DNA of 64,000 bases, taken from positions 124,001-188,000 of the forward strand of contig NZ_CP104972.1 of NCBI RefSeq assembly GCF_025452195.1. Direction: 5' to 3'. Shown here one piece after another: positions 43,950-52,206 of this stretch. How positions within the stretch are numbered: the stretch's first letter is position 1; every line of letters begins with the position of its first letter. The position numbers and the translations under genes were made by a program. Origin of the DNA: Phyllobacterium zundukense (lineage in GTDB: Bacteria; Pseudomonadota; Alphaproteobacteria; Rhizobiales; Rhizobiaceae). The notes under the pieces were generated by a model that saw nothing but the letters and a program-made list of their open reading frames with translations, had not been told where the DNA came from and ran no database searches.

Positions 43950-45473
43950 TTAAACCTTCGCCGAATGTCCTGCGGCACGGCGGCGGAGATTGCGGACGCC
44001 AACTGCGTTTGCAAGTATCGGCCAGAGAAGCATCAGCAGTCCCAGTGCCATGATTCCTGTGACCAGCGGATTCGACCAGAAGATCGACAGCGAACCATTC
44101 GACATCAGCATGGATTGACGGAAAGCATCCTCAGCCTTGTCGCCAAGGACCATGGCGAGAACGAGTGGAGCGATCGGGTAGTCCAGTTTCTTGAACAGAT
44201 AGCCGAGTATGCCGAAGCCAAGCACCAGCCACATATCAAAGGTTGAATTGGCTATCTGATAGGCCCCTGAAAAGATAATGGCCACGATCACCGGTCCGAC
44301 GATCGAGAAGGGTACCCGCAGAATTGACGCATAGATCGGAACCGTGGCAAGTACCAGCACAACGGCGACGACATTGCCAAGATACATCGACGCAATGAGA
44401 CCCCACACGAAATCCGGCCGGTCGATAAAGAGCATGGGGCCGGGCGTCAGCCCCCATATCATCAGCCCTCCCATCATCACAGCCGCCGTTGCCGAACCAG
44501 GCACGCCGAGGGCAAGCATCGGGAGCAGTGCCGCTGTACCCGCCGAGTGGTCGGCCGTTTCGGGCGAGACGATGCCGCGTGGGTCACCCTTGCCAAATTC
44601 GGACTTGTCCTTGGCAAACCGCCTCGCCAGACCATAGCTCATGAACGAGGCCGCCGTCGGGCCGGCTGGCGTGATCCCCATCCAGATGCCGATCACGGTT
44701 GAACGCAGGATTGACCAGCTGTAACGGGGCATCTCCTTTAACGCCTTGAGGACATCCACGATCCTGACCCGTGCCTTGATGCCATCAAACCGCAAGCCTT
44801 CTTCGGTGGTCAGCAGCAACTCGCCAATACCGAAAAGTCCCATGACCGCCACGAGGAAGGAAACCCCCTTGATCAGATCCGGAACGCCGAATGTCAGGCG
44901 TAAGCCACCGGAAATCGTATCCATGCCGACAGTGGCAAAGGCAAAGCCCAGCATCATGGTGACAAGGGTCTTGGCCGGTGCATTTCCACTCATTCCGATG
45001 AAGCTGGCGAATGCCAGAAAATAAACGGCGAAAAATTCCGGTGACGAGAACTGCAACGCAAAGCCGGCAACCCAGGTGGAAAGCAGGGTGATCATGATCA
45101 CACCGGCCAGGGCCCCGATACCGGCTGACATGAATGCAAGCGTAAGCGCGCGCGTCGCCTGCCCGTTCTTTGCCATAGGATAGCCATCAAAGGTCGTTGC
45201 CACAGACGAGGGTTCACCAGGGATATTGAAAAGTATCGAGGTCGTTGAACCACCAAACAACGCGCCCCAATACATGCAGGACAGGAGGATAATGGCCGAG
45301 ATCGGATCCATCGTGAACGTCAGCGGCAGGAGCAGCGACACGCCGTTCGGCGCACCGAGGCCCGGGAGCACACCAACGAGGATCCCGAGCATGACCCCGA
45401 TTATCATGATAAGAATGTGGTGACCGGTAATGATGGTCGAAAACCCCTCCATCAGGTAGCTGAAATTTCCCAT
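43950..45473 (-). CDS. tctA: Tripartite tricarboxylate transporter large membrane subunit TctA
   Basis: A 507-residue protein with about ten to twelve helices. The TctA hallmarks are GVLPGLGAPNGVSLLLPLTF, GGSTTSILFNIPGEPSSVAT, TFDGYPMAKNGQATRALTLA and LPMLALGVPGSATAAVMMGG. GGAGG lies 8 bases before the ATG at 45473. It forms the ion-coupled transport channel with TctB and takes substrate from periplasmic TctC. The order tctC-tctB-tctA, same strand and short gaps, indicates one operon. Confidence 0.95.
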   Translation of the reverse strand: MGNFSYLMEGFSTIITGHHILIMIIGVMLGILVGVLPGLGAPNGVSLLLPLTFTMDPISAIILLSCMYWGALFGGSTTSILFNIPGEPSSVATTFDGYPMAKNGQATRALTLAFMSAGIGALAGVIMITLLSTWVAGFALQFSSPEFFAVYFLAFASFIGMSGNAPAKTLVTMMLGFAFATVGMDTISGGLRLTFGVPDLIKGVSFLVAVMGLFGIGELLLTTEEGLRFDGIKARVRIVDVLKALKEMPRYSWSILRSTVIGIWMGITPAGPTAASFMSYGLARRFAKDKSEFGKGDPRGIVSPETADHSAGTAALLPMLALGVPGSATAAVMMGGLMIWGLTPGPMLFIDRPDFVWGLIASMYLGNVVAVVLVLATVPIYASILRVPFSIVGPVIVAIIFSGAYQIANSTFDMWLVLGFGILGYLFKKLDYPIAPLVLAMVLGDKAEDAFRQSMLMSNGSLSIFWSNPLVTGIMALGLLMLLWPILANAVGVRNLRRRAAGHSAKV

Positions 45474-45509
45474 CGGCATCTCCTCCAAGGCGTCCCGGCA
45501 ATTGCAGGA

Positions 45510-46010
45510 TCAGTAAATTCCGAGCCAACCTTCGATCGGCCCCTTGAGCAGCGGCACCTGAAAGCCGACCTCAAAAACGAGATAGAACAGTGCGGAAACG
45601 GCGAGCCCAGCGCAGCCCGATATCCACCACCGGTAGCCTCCCTGCCATTTCATGGAACCGAGGATATAGAGGGCCGTGCCGACGTAGAGACCAAGGAGCA
45701 GCGATATGAGGATGAAGGCAACGACAGGCAGAAAAAAACCGAAGACCGGTTTAGCCCGTTCGATATCAAGAAAAATCTCGCCTTCGTGATTGTAGAAGAA
45801 GAGGCTCCGCAAGAAGGTAACCATACTTCCCAGGATTACCAGGCTGCCGACAATGAAGGGGAAATAACCCGCCTCGGGTCCCGTATCACTCCAGCCGACC
45901 CCGCTTCGCCACGACGCAGTGCAGATGGCAATTCCGGCTCCTCCGGTCAGGAGCGTTGTTACGACTTCCATCGTCTTGCGGGATACATATCCCTTTTGCA
46001 AATCGGCCAT
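45510..46010 (-). CDS. tctB: Tripartite tricarboxylate transporter small membrane subunit TctB
   Basis: A 166-residue protein with four predicted helices (VVTTLLTGGAGIAICTASW, GYFPFIVGSLVILGSMVTFL, FFLPVVAFILISLLLGLYVG, CAGLAVSALFYLVFEVGF). The GPEAGYFPF segment is typical of TctB. GGAGGAG precedes the ATG at 46010. It lies between tctC and tctA. Confidence 0.92.
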   Translation of the reverse strand: MADLQKGYVSRKTMEVVTTLLTGGAGIAICTASWRSGVGWSDTGPEAGYFPFIVGSLVILGSMVTFLRSLFFYNHEGEIFLDIERAKPVFGFFLPVVAFILISLLLGLYVGTALYILGSMKWQGGYRWWISGCAGLAVSALFYLVFEVGFQVPLLKGPIEGWLGIY

Positions 46011-46068
46011 GCTCTCCTCCATCCGCCGTCAAACGCGAGGCGCCCAACGCGAGCGCCTCGCGATCAGA

Positions 46069-47052
46069 TCACTCGACCAGCCAGCCTTCACGCTTGAGCA
46101 CCTTGAGCACATTCTCGCGATCACTGGTCTGATAGCTCGTAAAGTCACCGCCAGCGAGGAACTGCGACGTTTGCGAAGTCTTGGCCACATAGTCGGCCCA
46201 TTCCGGCGTCTCGGAGACCTTCTTCAGAACATCGCGATAGAATTTCACGGCCTCCTCGTCGACCCCGGCAGGCAACCAGACCGTGCGCGGCATGCGGTAG
46301 CTGTCAATTGCGAGCCCGGCCTCGGCGCATGTCGGTATGTCGCTCCAGCCCTTGCCGTCATGCACAGGCTCGCTTTTGGGAAAGCGGTCGGGCCGGAAGA
46401 CGCAGAGCGGCTTCACCATTCCCGCCTGCCACTGGCCGCGGTTCTCATTGGGATTGTTCACATTGGCATCGATGTGGCCTCCAGCCAGCTGAACGGCTGC
46501 CTCGCCGCCGCTCTTGAACGGAATGTACCGGAACTCGGCTCCTGTCGTCTCCGCTATGGTCGAGACGAGAATCTGGTCCGTGTCCTTGGACTGGCTGCCG
46601 CCGAACTGAATCGCTTTCGGCTGCGCCTTTGCTGCAGTTACGAAAGTCTTGATGTCATTGACTTCGGATTTGCCGTTCACCCAGACCAGGAATTCGTCAA
46701 GCGCGAGCGCGGCGACCGGCGTCAGGTCTTCCGGCTTGTAAGGAACAGCGGCAACACTCGGCAACAGATATTCGTTGTTCGTGCCGAATGTCAGTTTGTA
46801 AGGATCGCCCTTGTAGCCGGCGGCGTAGACGAAACCCTCGGCGCCGCTGCCGCCACCCTTGTTGGTCACAACCACTGGTGCATCCATCAACTTGTGCTTG
46901 GCGATGATGGATTGAACAGTCCGGGCAAAATTGTCCGTGCCGCCACCTGGCCCGGAGGTGACAACGAACTCGACTGGTTTTGCCGGTTCGAAGGCCATTG
47001 CCGGAGCGACGGCCGTCATTGCGAGCAGTGTTAGAGCGATTTGTTTCAGCAT
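46069..47052 (-). CDS. tctC: Tripartite tricarboxylate transporter binding protein TctC (Bug family)
   Basis: A 327-residue periplasmic protein: signal MLKQIALTLLAMTAVAPAMA, then PVEFVVTSGPGGGTDNFART and NKGGGSGAEGFVYAAG, the loops that contact the carboxylate in Bug proteins. Later motifs are GGSQSKDTDQI and RYIPFKSGGEAAVQLAGGHI. It delivers a carboxylate to TctBA. The gene follows the pdxA2-type gene by 67 bases, which suggests a sugar acid or related hydroxy acid as cargo rather than citrate. Confidence 0.93.
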   Translation of the reverse strand: MLKQIALTLLAMTAVAPAMAFEPAKPVEFVVTSGPGGGTDNFARTVQSIIAKHKLMDAPVVVTNKGGGSGAEGFVYAAGYKGDPYKLTFGTNNEYLLPSVAAVPYKPEDLTPVAALALDEFLVWVNGKSEVNDIKTFVTAAKAQPKAIQFGGSQSKDTDQILVSTIAETTGAEFRYIPFKSGGEAAVQLAGGHIDANVNNPNENRGQWQAGMVKPLCVFRPDRFPKSEPVHDGKGWSDIPTCAEAGLAIDSYRMPRTVWLPAGVDEEAVKFYRDVLKKVSETPEWADYVAKTSQTSQFLAGGDFTSYQTSDRENVLKVLKREGWLVE

Positions 47053-47119
47053 ATTGATTCCTCCCTGTTGCTATACCGCCCGCCGCATGCTCCTACCCGG
47101 CGGCACGGTGCTGTCCTCG

Positions 47120-48181
47120 TTAACTCCGATTGCGCCCAGCCTCCCTCGAGGCAATGTGCTGCGTGGCCATCTTCGCCGCCAATAGCCCAGCCTCGCGCGA
47201 GGCGCCGACGTCGGCGATGCCGCGCCCGGCAATATCGTAGGCTGTGCCGTGTGCCGGCGTGCACAGCGGGAATGGCAGCCCACCCATCATCGTGACCCCC
47301 TTGTCGAAGCCCATCATCTTCATCGCGATCTGGCCCTGGTCGTGGTACATGGTCAAAACTGCGTGGAAACCTTCCTTCAATGCCCGCAGGAATACCGTGT
47401 CTGCGGGAAACGGCCCATCCACGGCGTAACCGGCAGCCTTCGCACGAGCGACGGCAGGCTCGATGACTTCGATTTCCTCCATCCCGAAACTGCCGCCATC
47501 GCCAGCGTGCGGATTGAGCCCCGCGACTGCGATTTTGGGGTTGCCGATACCGGCGAGGCGCAGACAGGCAGTTGTCAGTTCGATCTCCGCCAGAATGGCA
47601 TCGATGCTGATGTGGGCGGAGACCGCGGAAAGCGGGATATGCGAGGTCACACGCGCATTCCAGATACGTTCGAGCACGTTGAATTCACGCATCTTGCCGT
47701 TGAACGACAGGACATCGGAGACAAAGCGAATCTCGTCATCGTAGCCGGGATAGGCATAACGCATCGCCTTCTTGTTGAAGGGTGTGAAGCAGATTCCGTC
47801 AACGCGGCCCTTGTCGGCCAGATGGAGAGCAAAGCGAAAATTTTCGGTCGCAAACGTACCACCCGCAAGTGTTGCCTCGCCGCGCACAACATCCTTGGGA
47901 TCGAGATTGCGAAGGTCCACGAAGACTGGCCGCTCCGAGAGTCCGGTCGAAAAATCGCTCGCCGACCGATAGTCGAGATCGAGATCGACGTTTGCGATCG
48001 CAGCCCCCTCCTCCAGTATGCGACGATCGCCGACGGCGATGAAATGCGCGGCATCTTGGAGTTCCGGCAGGGCAAGCATTCGTGCGGTCAGTTCCGGACT
48101 AATCCCGGCCGGATCGCCCATGGCAAGCGCCAGAACAGGTCGCACAGCCTCGGCAGCGGCTGCTGGTTTGGCGTTCGCCAT
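47120..48181 (-). CDS. pdxA2: PdxA2-type 4-phosphate dehydrogenase
   Basis: A 353-residue PdxA-family enzyme: LALAMGDPAGISPELTARML, FTPFNKKAMRYAYPGYDDEI, GLNPHAGDGGSFGMEEIEVI, TMYHDQGQIAMKMMGFDKGV and TPAHGTAYDIAGRGIADVGA, including the metal-binding His residues. PdxA oxidises 4-hydroxythreonine 4-phosphate in vitamin B6 synthesis; PdxA2 paralogues oxidise tetronate 4-phosphates in sugar-acid catabolism. The transporter operon context favours the catabolic role. GGAGGAG precedes the ATG at 48181; an in-frame earlier start at 48241 overlaps the operator region. No DUF1537 kinase to supply the phosphate ester is in the window. Confidence 0.88.
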   Translation of the reverse strand: MANAKPAAAAEAVRPVLALAMGDPAGISPELTARMLALPELQDAAHFIAVGDRRILEEGAAIANVDLDLDYRSASDFSTGLSERPVFVDLRNLDPKDVVRGEATLAGGTFATENFRFALHLADKGRVDGICFTPFNKKAMRYAYPGYDDEIRFVSDVLSFNGKMREFNVLERIWNARVTSHIPLSAVSAHISIDAILAEIELTTACLRLAGIGNPKIAVAGLNPHAGDGGSFGMEEIEVIEPAVARAKAAGYAVDGPFPADTVFLRALKEGFHAVLTMYHDQGQIAMKMMGFDKGVTMMGGLPFPLCTPAHGTAYDIAGRGIADVGASREAGLLAAKMATQHIASREAGRNRS

Positions 48182-48232
48182 AAAAACTCCTCCTCTCCCA
48201 GTGATGCATAGAGGACTACAAACAAATCTTTC

Positions 48233-48255
48233 TGTATGCAAGCATTTTGTATACA
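48233..48255. promoter_or_regulatory. Candidate GntR operator in the divergent promoter region
   Basis: TGTATGCA (48233-48240) and the palindrome TGTATACA (48248-48255) lie 15 bases apart, centre to centre, between the divergent pdxA2 and gntR starts. GntR FCD-type regulators usually bind short TGTnnACA-like palindromes, so this pair is a good candidate for control of the whole catabolic operon. Confidence 0.5.
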
Positions 48256-48363
48256 GTATAAAAAATAACGTATGAAGGCAGTATCATTCTTGTTCGACCA
48301 ATGCAAAAATGATGCAAGGAACCGACTCGCCCTCGAGGCGGCGGCATGAAGGGGAGACACACC

Positions 48364-49047
48364 ATGGCAGCGGAAATGATCGAGACCAATGGACGACGGA
48401 CAGTTGCCACCATCTCGCGTCAATCGCTCCATGGAGAAATCGTCACGCGCTTGCGGGACATGATCATCGAGGGAGACCTCCAGCCGGGCCAGCGCATCTA
48501 CGAAACCCAGCTTGGGGAGGAATTGGGCGTATCGCGCACGCCGCTACGCGAGGCCCTGAAATTTCTGGCCAGCGAAGGATTGGTGGAACTGGTGCCGAGC
48601 CGGGGGGCCGTGGTCAAGCGCTTCTCGTCCAAGGATGTCGAGGATATGCTCATTGTCCTGCGATCATTGGAGATGCTTGCCGGACGTATTGCATGCGCGG
48701 TGGCAAGCGACGAAGGCATCACGCGGTTGCGGTCGCTGCATGACGCAATGGTAAAACACTATAAGGCCGCTGAACGGCTCGAATATTACAAGGTAAACCA
48801 ACAGATCCATACGGGGATTGTAGCCCTGGCGAACAATGCCCCCCTGGCCGAAGTGCACGGATTGCTGCAATCGCGTGTCAAGCGCATCCGCTTCATTGGC
48901 CACGAGGGAGCGGAACGATGGGCGGGAGCTGTCGCCGAGCATGAAAGGATTATCGCGGCGCTCGAAGCACGCGACGCGGAGACTTTAGCCCGCGAGCTCG
49001 ACACTCACCTTGCCAATGGCTGGGAACGGGTAAAGTCTGTCGTCTGA
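48364..49047 (+). CDS. GntR-family regulator (FCD type) of the Tct/PdxA2 operon
   Basis: A 227-residue regulator: winged helix LRDMIIEGDLQPGQRIYETQ and LGEELGVSRTPLREALKFLA, SEGLVELVPSRGAVVKRF, then an FCD domain with MLIVLRSLEMLAGRIA, QIHTGIVALANNAPL and AEHERIIAALEARDAETLAR. AGGGGAG precedes the ATG at 48364. It is divergent from the pdxA2-tctCBA operon across a 182-base gap containing TGTATACA-type palindromes, so it is probably its repressor, released by the substrate. Confidence 0.92.
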   Translation: MAAEMIETNGRRTVATISRQSLHGEIVTRLRDMIIEGDLQPGQRIYETQLGEELGVSRTPLREALKFLASEGLVELVPSRGAVVKRFSSKDVEDMLIVLRSLEMLAGRIACAVASDEGITRLRSLHDAMVKHYKAAERLEYYKVNQQIHTGIVALANNAPLAEVHGLLQSRVKRIRFIGHEGAERWAGAVAEHERIIAALEARDAETLARELDTHLANGWERVKSVV

Positions 49048-49051
49048 TATC

Positions 49052-50884
49052 TCAGAAATGCCAGATCAGGGGCACGATGAAAACCGAAACCACAAAAAAC
49101 CAGATGAGCAGTGGCAAGCCGAGTTTCCAATAATCGCTGAATGCGTAGCCGCCCGGCCCCATAACCATCAGGTTGGTAGGCGTGGCGATGGGCGTCAGAA
49201 ACGCTGCTGCCGCCGCCACCGCTGTGCTCATAAGTACCGGACGGGGCGAGATACCCATCGCCATGGCAGCGGCCACACCGATGGGGATAACGATCAGAGC
49301 CGTTGCAGTGTTGCTGATGAGCTGTCCCATTATCGCCGTCAGGATGAACAGGCCCGCAAGCAGCGCCACGGGTCCGGCATCGCCGACGAGATCGACAAGA
49401 TGTTCGGCCATCAGCTTTGCCGCTCCCGTTTCCACCATCGCGGTGGAAAGCGGCATCATCGCACCCACGAGGATCACCGTCGTCCAGCCGATCGCACGAT
49501 AGGCTTGCTCGACGTTCATAATCCCTGACAGGATAATCGCACCGGCAGCAAGCAGTCCGGATACCGCCGGCGGCACAATGCCCGTCGCGAGAAGCAAAAC
49601 CATTGCAATCAGGATGATGATGGCCTGGCGGGCACCCGGCCCCATGGGAACGGCCTGACGACGTACCAGCTCCGGTGAATTGACGACCAGAACGTCAGGA
49701 TCGTCGAGGTGAACGTCAAGGGCTTTCCAGGTTCCCTGCAGCAGCATGGTGTCGCCCGCTTGCAGCTCGATTCCGCCCGCATCTTTACCTTTGATGGCGG
49801 CGGTTTCCAAGCCTGGGCGCTGCACCGCCAGAATGATCAGGTCACCACTTTCGGTGACCATGCCAGGAAAAACCTTCTCCCCGATGAGGCCGGAGCGAGG
49901 AGGGATGACAATTTCTGCAAGCCCGGAGCTACGATTGAAGAGTGTGTCCTCGCCTTGGCCGCCCGCTTTCTCATCGCGAAATGCAAGATGCATCTGTGCC
50001 GCAAATGCCGCGGCCGCATCGCTTTCACCGCGGATCAGCAGATGGTCTCCCTCGGCCACCAGAGGCCTGCGGAGCGGCCCGGCCGTTTCGCCCTCCTGTA
50101 TGGCGACCAGCTGCAGCCCCGGATGCGCGGATAGATCGACTTCAGATGATGGCACGCCGACAAAAGGTGAGCTTGCCCGCACCCGCAACTGGTAGATACC
50201 GCTGGCGAGCCCGTATTGCTCGACCAATGTTTTGGCGTGACGGCTGAAATCGGCGGGCATGGTTGCGCCGTTGCGTTCCGGAAGCAATTGCTTGCCGAAC
50301 AGCACTATGATCGCCATGGTTCCGGCCAGGAGCGGCACACCGACAAGTGCAAACTCGAAGAAGCCGAAGCCGCCGACCCCCGCGTCGAGCCCGGCTTCCG
50401 ACACCAGTACGTTCACTGGCGTTCCTGTCAGCGCGAGCATCGAGCCGGCGTGCGCAGAGAAAACCAGCGGCATGAGCAATTGCGACGAACTGCGCTTGAG
50501 GCGGACGGCGATCACAACCACCACCGGCAGGAGAGCTGCTACAGCGCCGTTGACGCTGATCAAGGCCGTCAGCAGCGAAACCAGCCCCATCTTCAGCAGC
50601 AAAAGGCGCGTCCGGCTTTCTTCGCCGGCACCACGGATGAGCAACTGTCCAGCCCAGGCCGTGACCCCGGTTACCTCAAGCCCGGAGCTGACGACAAAGA
50701 GCGATGCAATGAAAATGACGGCGGGATCACCGAACCCGCCGAGCGCCTGGCCAATCGTCAGCACTCCGGTGGCCCAAAGCGCCAATGCGGTGAGCATGGC
50801 TACGACGACGACCGGCAGCTTGTTCCAGACGAACAGAACGACGGCAATGGCGATGATGGTGCCCGTGTATGCTATCGGACTCAA
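49052..50884 (-). CDS. SLC13/DASS-type permease with two TrkA-C (RCK-C) domains
   Basis: A 610-residue membrane protein. The N-terminal half has VFIASLFVVSSGLEVTGVTA, ALISVNGAVAALLPVVVVIA and LTGTPVNVLVSEAG, the permease core. The middle (about 200-390) carries two soluble TrkA-C modules (IYQLRVRASSPFVGVPSSEV, AEIVIPPRSGLIGEKVFPGM). The C-terminal half repeats the permease fold (WTTVILVGAMMPLSTAMVET, SNTATALIVIPIG, TPIATPTNLMVMGPGGYAF). This layout belongs to bacterial sulfate, carboxylate or citrate-type transporters. It follows the M20 peptidase gene by 69 bases and converges on gntR with a gap of only 4 bases. The substrate is not predictable. Confidence 0.88.
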   Translation of the reverse strand: MSPIAYTGTIIAIAVVLFVWNKLPVVVVAMLTALALWATGVLTIGQALGGFGDPAVIFIASLFVVSSGLEVTGVTAWAGQLLIRGAGEESRTRLLLLKMGLVSLLTALISVNGAVAALLPVVVVIAVRLKRSSSQLLMPLVFSAHAGSMLALTGTPVNVLVSEAGLDAGVGGFGFFEFALVGVPLLAGTMAIIVLFGKQLLPERNGATMPADFSRHAKTLVEQYGLASGIYQLRVRASSPFVGVPSSEVDLSAHPGLQLVAIQEGETAGPLRRPLVAEGDHLLIRGESDAAAAFAAQMHLAFRDEKAGGQGEDTLFNRSSGLAEIVIPPRSGLIGEKVFPGMVTESGDLIILAVQRPGLETAAIKGKDAGGIELQAGDTMLLQGTWKALDVHLDDPDVLVVNSPELVRRQAVPMGPGARQAIIILIAMVLLLATGIVPPAVSGLLAAGAIILSGIMNVEQAYRAIGWTTVILVGAMMPLSTAMVETGAAKLMAEHLVDLVGDAGPVALLAGLFILTAIMGQLISNTATALIVIPIGVAAAMAMGISPRPVLMSTAVAAAAAFLTPIATPTNLMVMGPGGYAFSDYWKLGLPLLIWFFVVSVFIVPLIWHF

Positions 50885-50953
50885 TCGTTCAGTTCCTCAT
50901 TTGGCCCTGATCGGGCTCGCCGTCCCGACCGGTCACGCAGACGGTCCCCAAGG

Positions 50954-52156
50954 TTAATCATCGAGCGTCGCCATCAGGACGCCGATCCGGCAGCCTTTTT
51001 CAAACTCCGGAAGGTTCACATATTCCTTGATGGTATGGATTTCGGCCTGACCGGAACCGATGGTGATGGTGGGAATACCGTGTTTGTCGAGCCAGTTGGC
51101 GTCGAGGCCGCCGTTGGAGAAAACCAGGACTGGTTCGATGCCGAGCGCCTTGAGCGCCTTGGTTGCCCGCCTCACGATCGGAGTGTCCTTGCCGAGTTCG
51201 AACGGTGGATAGGATGTCACATGGCTGAATTTCAGCTCCGCGGTGTCGCCCGCGTCATCCGTGACCTCACTCTGCGCTGTGGTGAATGCTGCTTCGTAAC
51301 CTTTGGCGATCTTCGTTGCAAAGGCGGATTTTGGACTGCGTGCTTCGCCCTTGATAAATACATAGTCGGTTACGACGTTGGTTGCGTCGCCGGCGGGTTT
51401 GTTGTCCTTGCCGCCGAAGATGCCGACATTGCTGGTGCCGCGGCCGTCTGTCTTGACGACCTTGCCGAACCAGCCAGCCCGCCGTGCTTCGGCAAGAGCC
51501 AGTGCTCCGACCATCGTCGCCGATATGCCCTTTTCAGGAGCAACGCCGGCATGCGAGGCGCGTCCCCTAATCTCTACTTCCCAGTTTTCCTGGCCGACGG
51601 CGCCGATGATCAGGTCGGAAGCCATCTGGCCATCGACATTGATGCACATGACCGCACCACCGAGTTCGGCGGGGTTGAGCTCCCGCGCACCATGCAGCCC
51701 GCTTTCCTCGCGAACAGTAAACAACAGCGTGATTGGCGGATGCGGCAGCTTATTCTTGATAAGAGTTTCGGCGACCACGACGAGAACCGCGACGCCGGTC
51801 CGAGCATCGCCGCCAAGGGCAGTAGTGCCGTCCGAGACGATACGGTCGCCCTCGCGACGCGGCTTTGCTCCTGCACAGAGCGGCACGGTGTCGAGGTGCG
51901 TGGAAAAGAGAAGCCTTGGACCTGGACGCGTTCCGGGCAGATCCACAATCAGATTGCCCGTTTCAGTCGGTAGCGGAATACGTTTGTTGGCGTCATCAAA
52001 ACGAATGGCGGACTCCGGCACGCCGACCTTTTTCAGAGCATCGCTGACCGCAGCAGCAATGTTCGCTTCTTGTCCGGTTACACCTTCGACCGAGAGGAAT
52101 CGCATCAGGTGATCCTCCGCCGCCGCGACGTCGAGGGGAATAGAGTTGTTGTTCAT
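50954..52156 (-). CDS. M20-family metallopeptidase (peptidase T-like)
   Basis: A 400-residue zinc hydrolase. The motifs are RLLFSTHLDTVPLC (metal His and Asp), LGGDARTGVAVLVV (bridging Asp) and FTVREESGLHGARELN (catalytic Glu-Glu), with a dimerisation domain between and a C-terminal His in GSGQAEIHTIKEYV. There is no signal peptide, so it is cytoplasmic. The ATG at 52156 is used here; an ATG three codons earlier (52165) is equally possible. It follows the AbgT transporter by 50 bases. AbgT with an M20 peptidase matches the E. coli abg logic of importing and hydrolysing an aminoacyl-glutamate-like compound. Confidence 0.88.
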   Translation of the reverse strand: MNNNSIPLDVAAAEDHLMRFLSVEGVTGQEANIAAAVSDALKKVGVPESAIRFDDANKRIPLPTETGNLIVDLPGTRPGPRLLFSTHLDTVPLCAGAKPRREGDRIVSDGTTALGGDARTGVAVLVVVAETLIKNKLPHPPITLLFTVREESGLHGARELNPAELGGAVMCINVDGQMASDLIIGAVGQENWEVEIRGRASHAGVAPEKGISATMVGALALAEARRAGWFGKVVKTDGRGTSNVGIFGGKDNKPAGDATNVVTDYVFIKGEARSPKSAFATKIAKGYEAAFTTAQSEVTDDAGDTAELKFSHVTSYPPFELGKDTPIVRRATKALKALGIEPVLVFSNGGLDANWLDKHGIPTITIGSGQAEIHTIKEYVNLPEFEKGCRIGVLMATLDD

Positions 52157-52206
52157 AATATCCATCCGGTCATTGAGTTGTAATCGATGAAATGTCCGAC
52201 GTTTCT

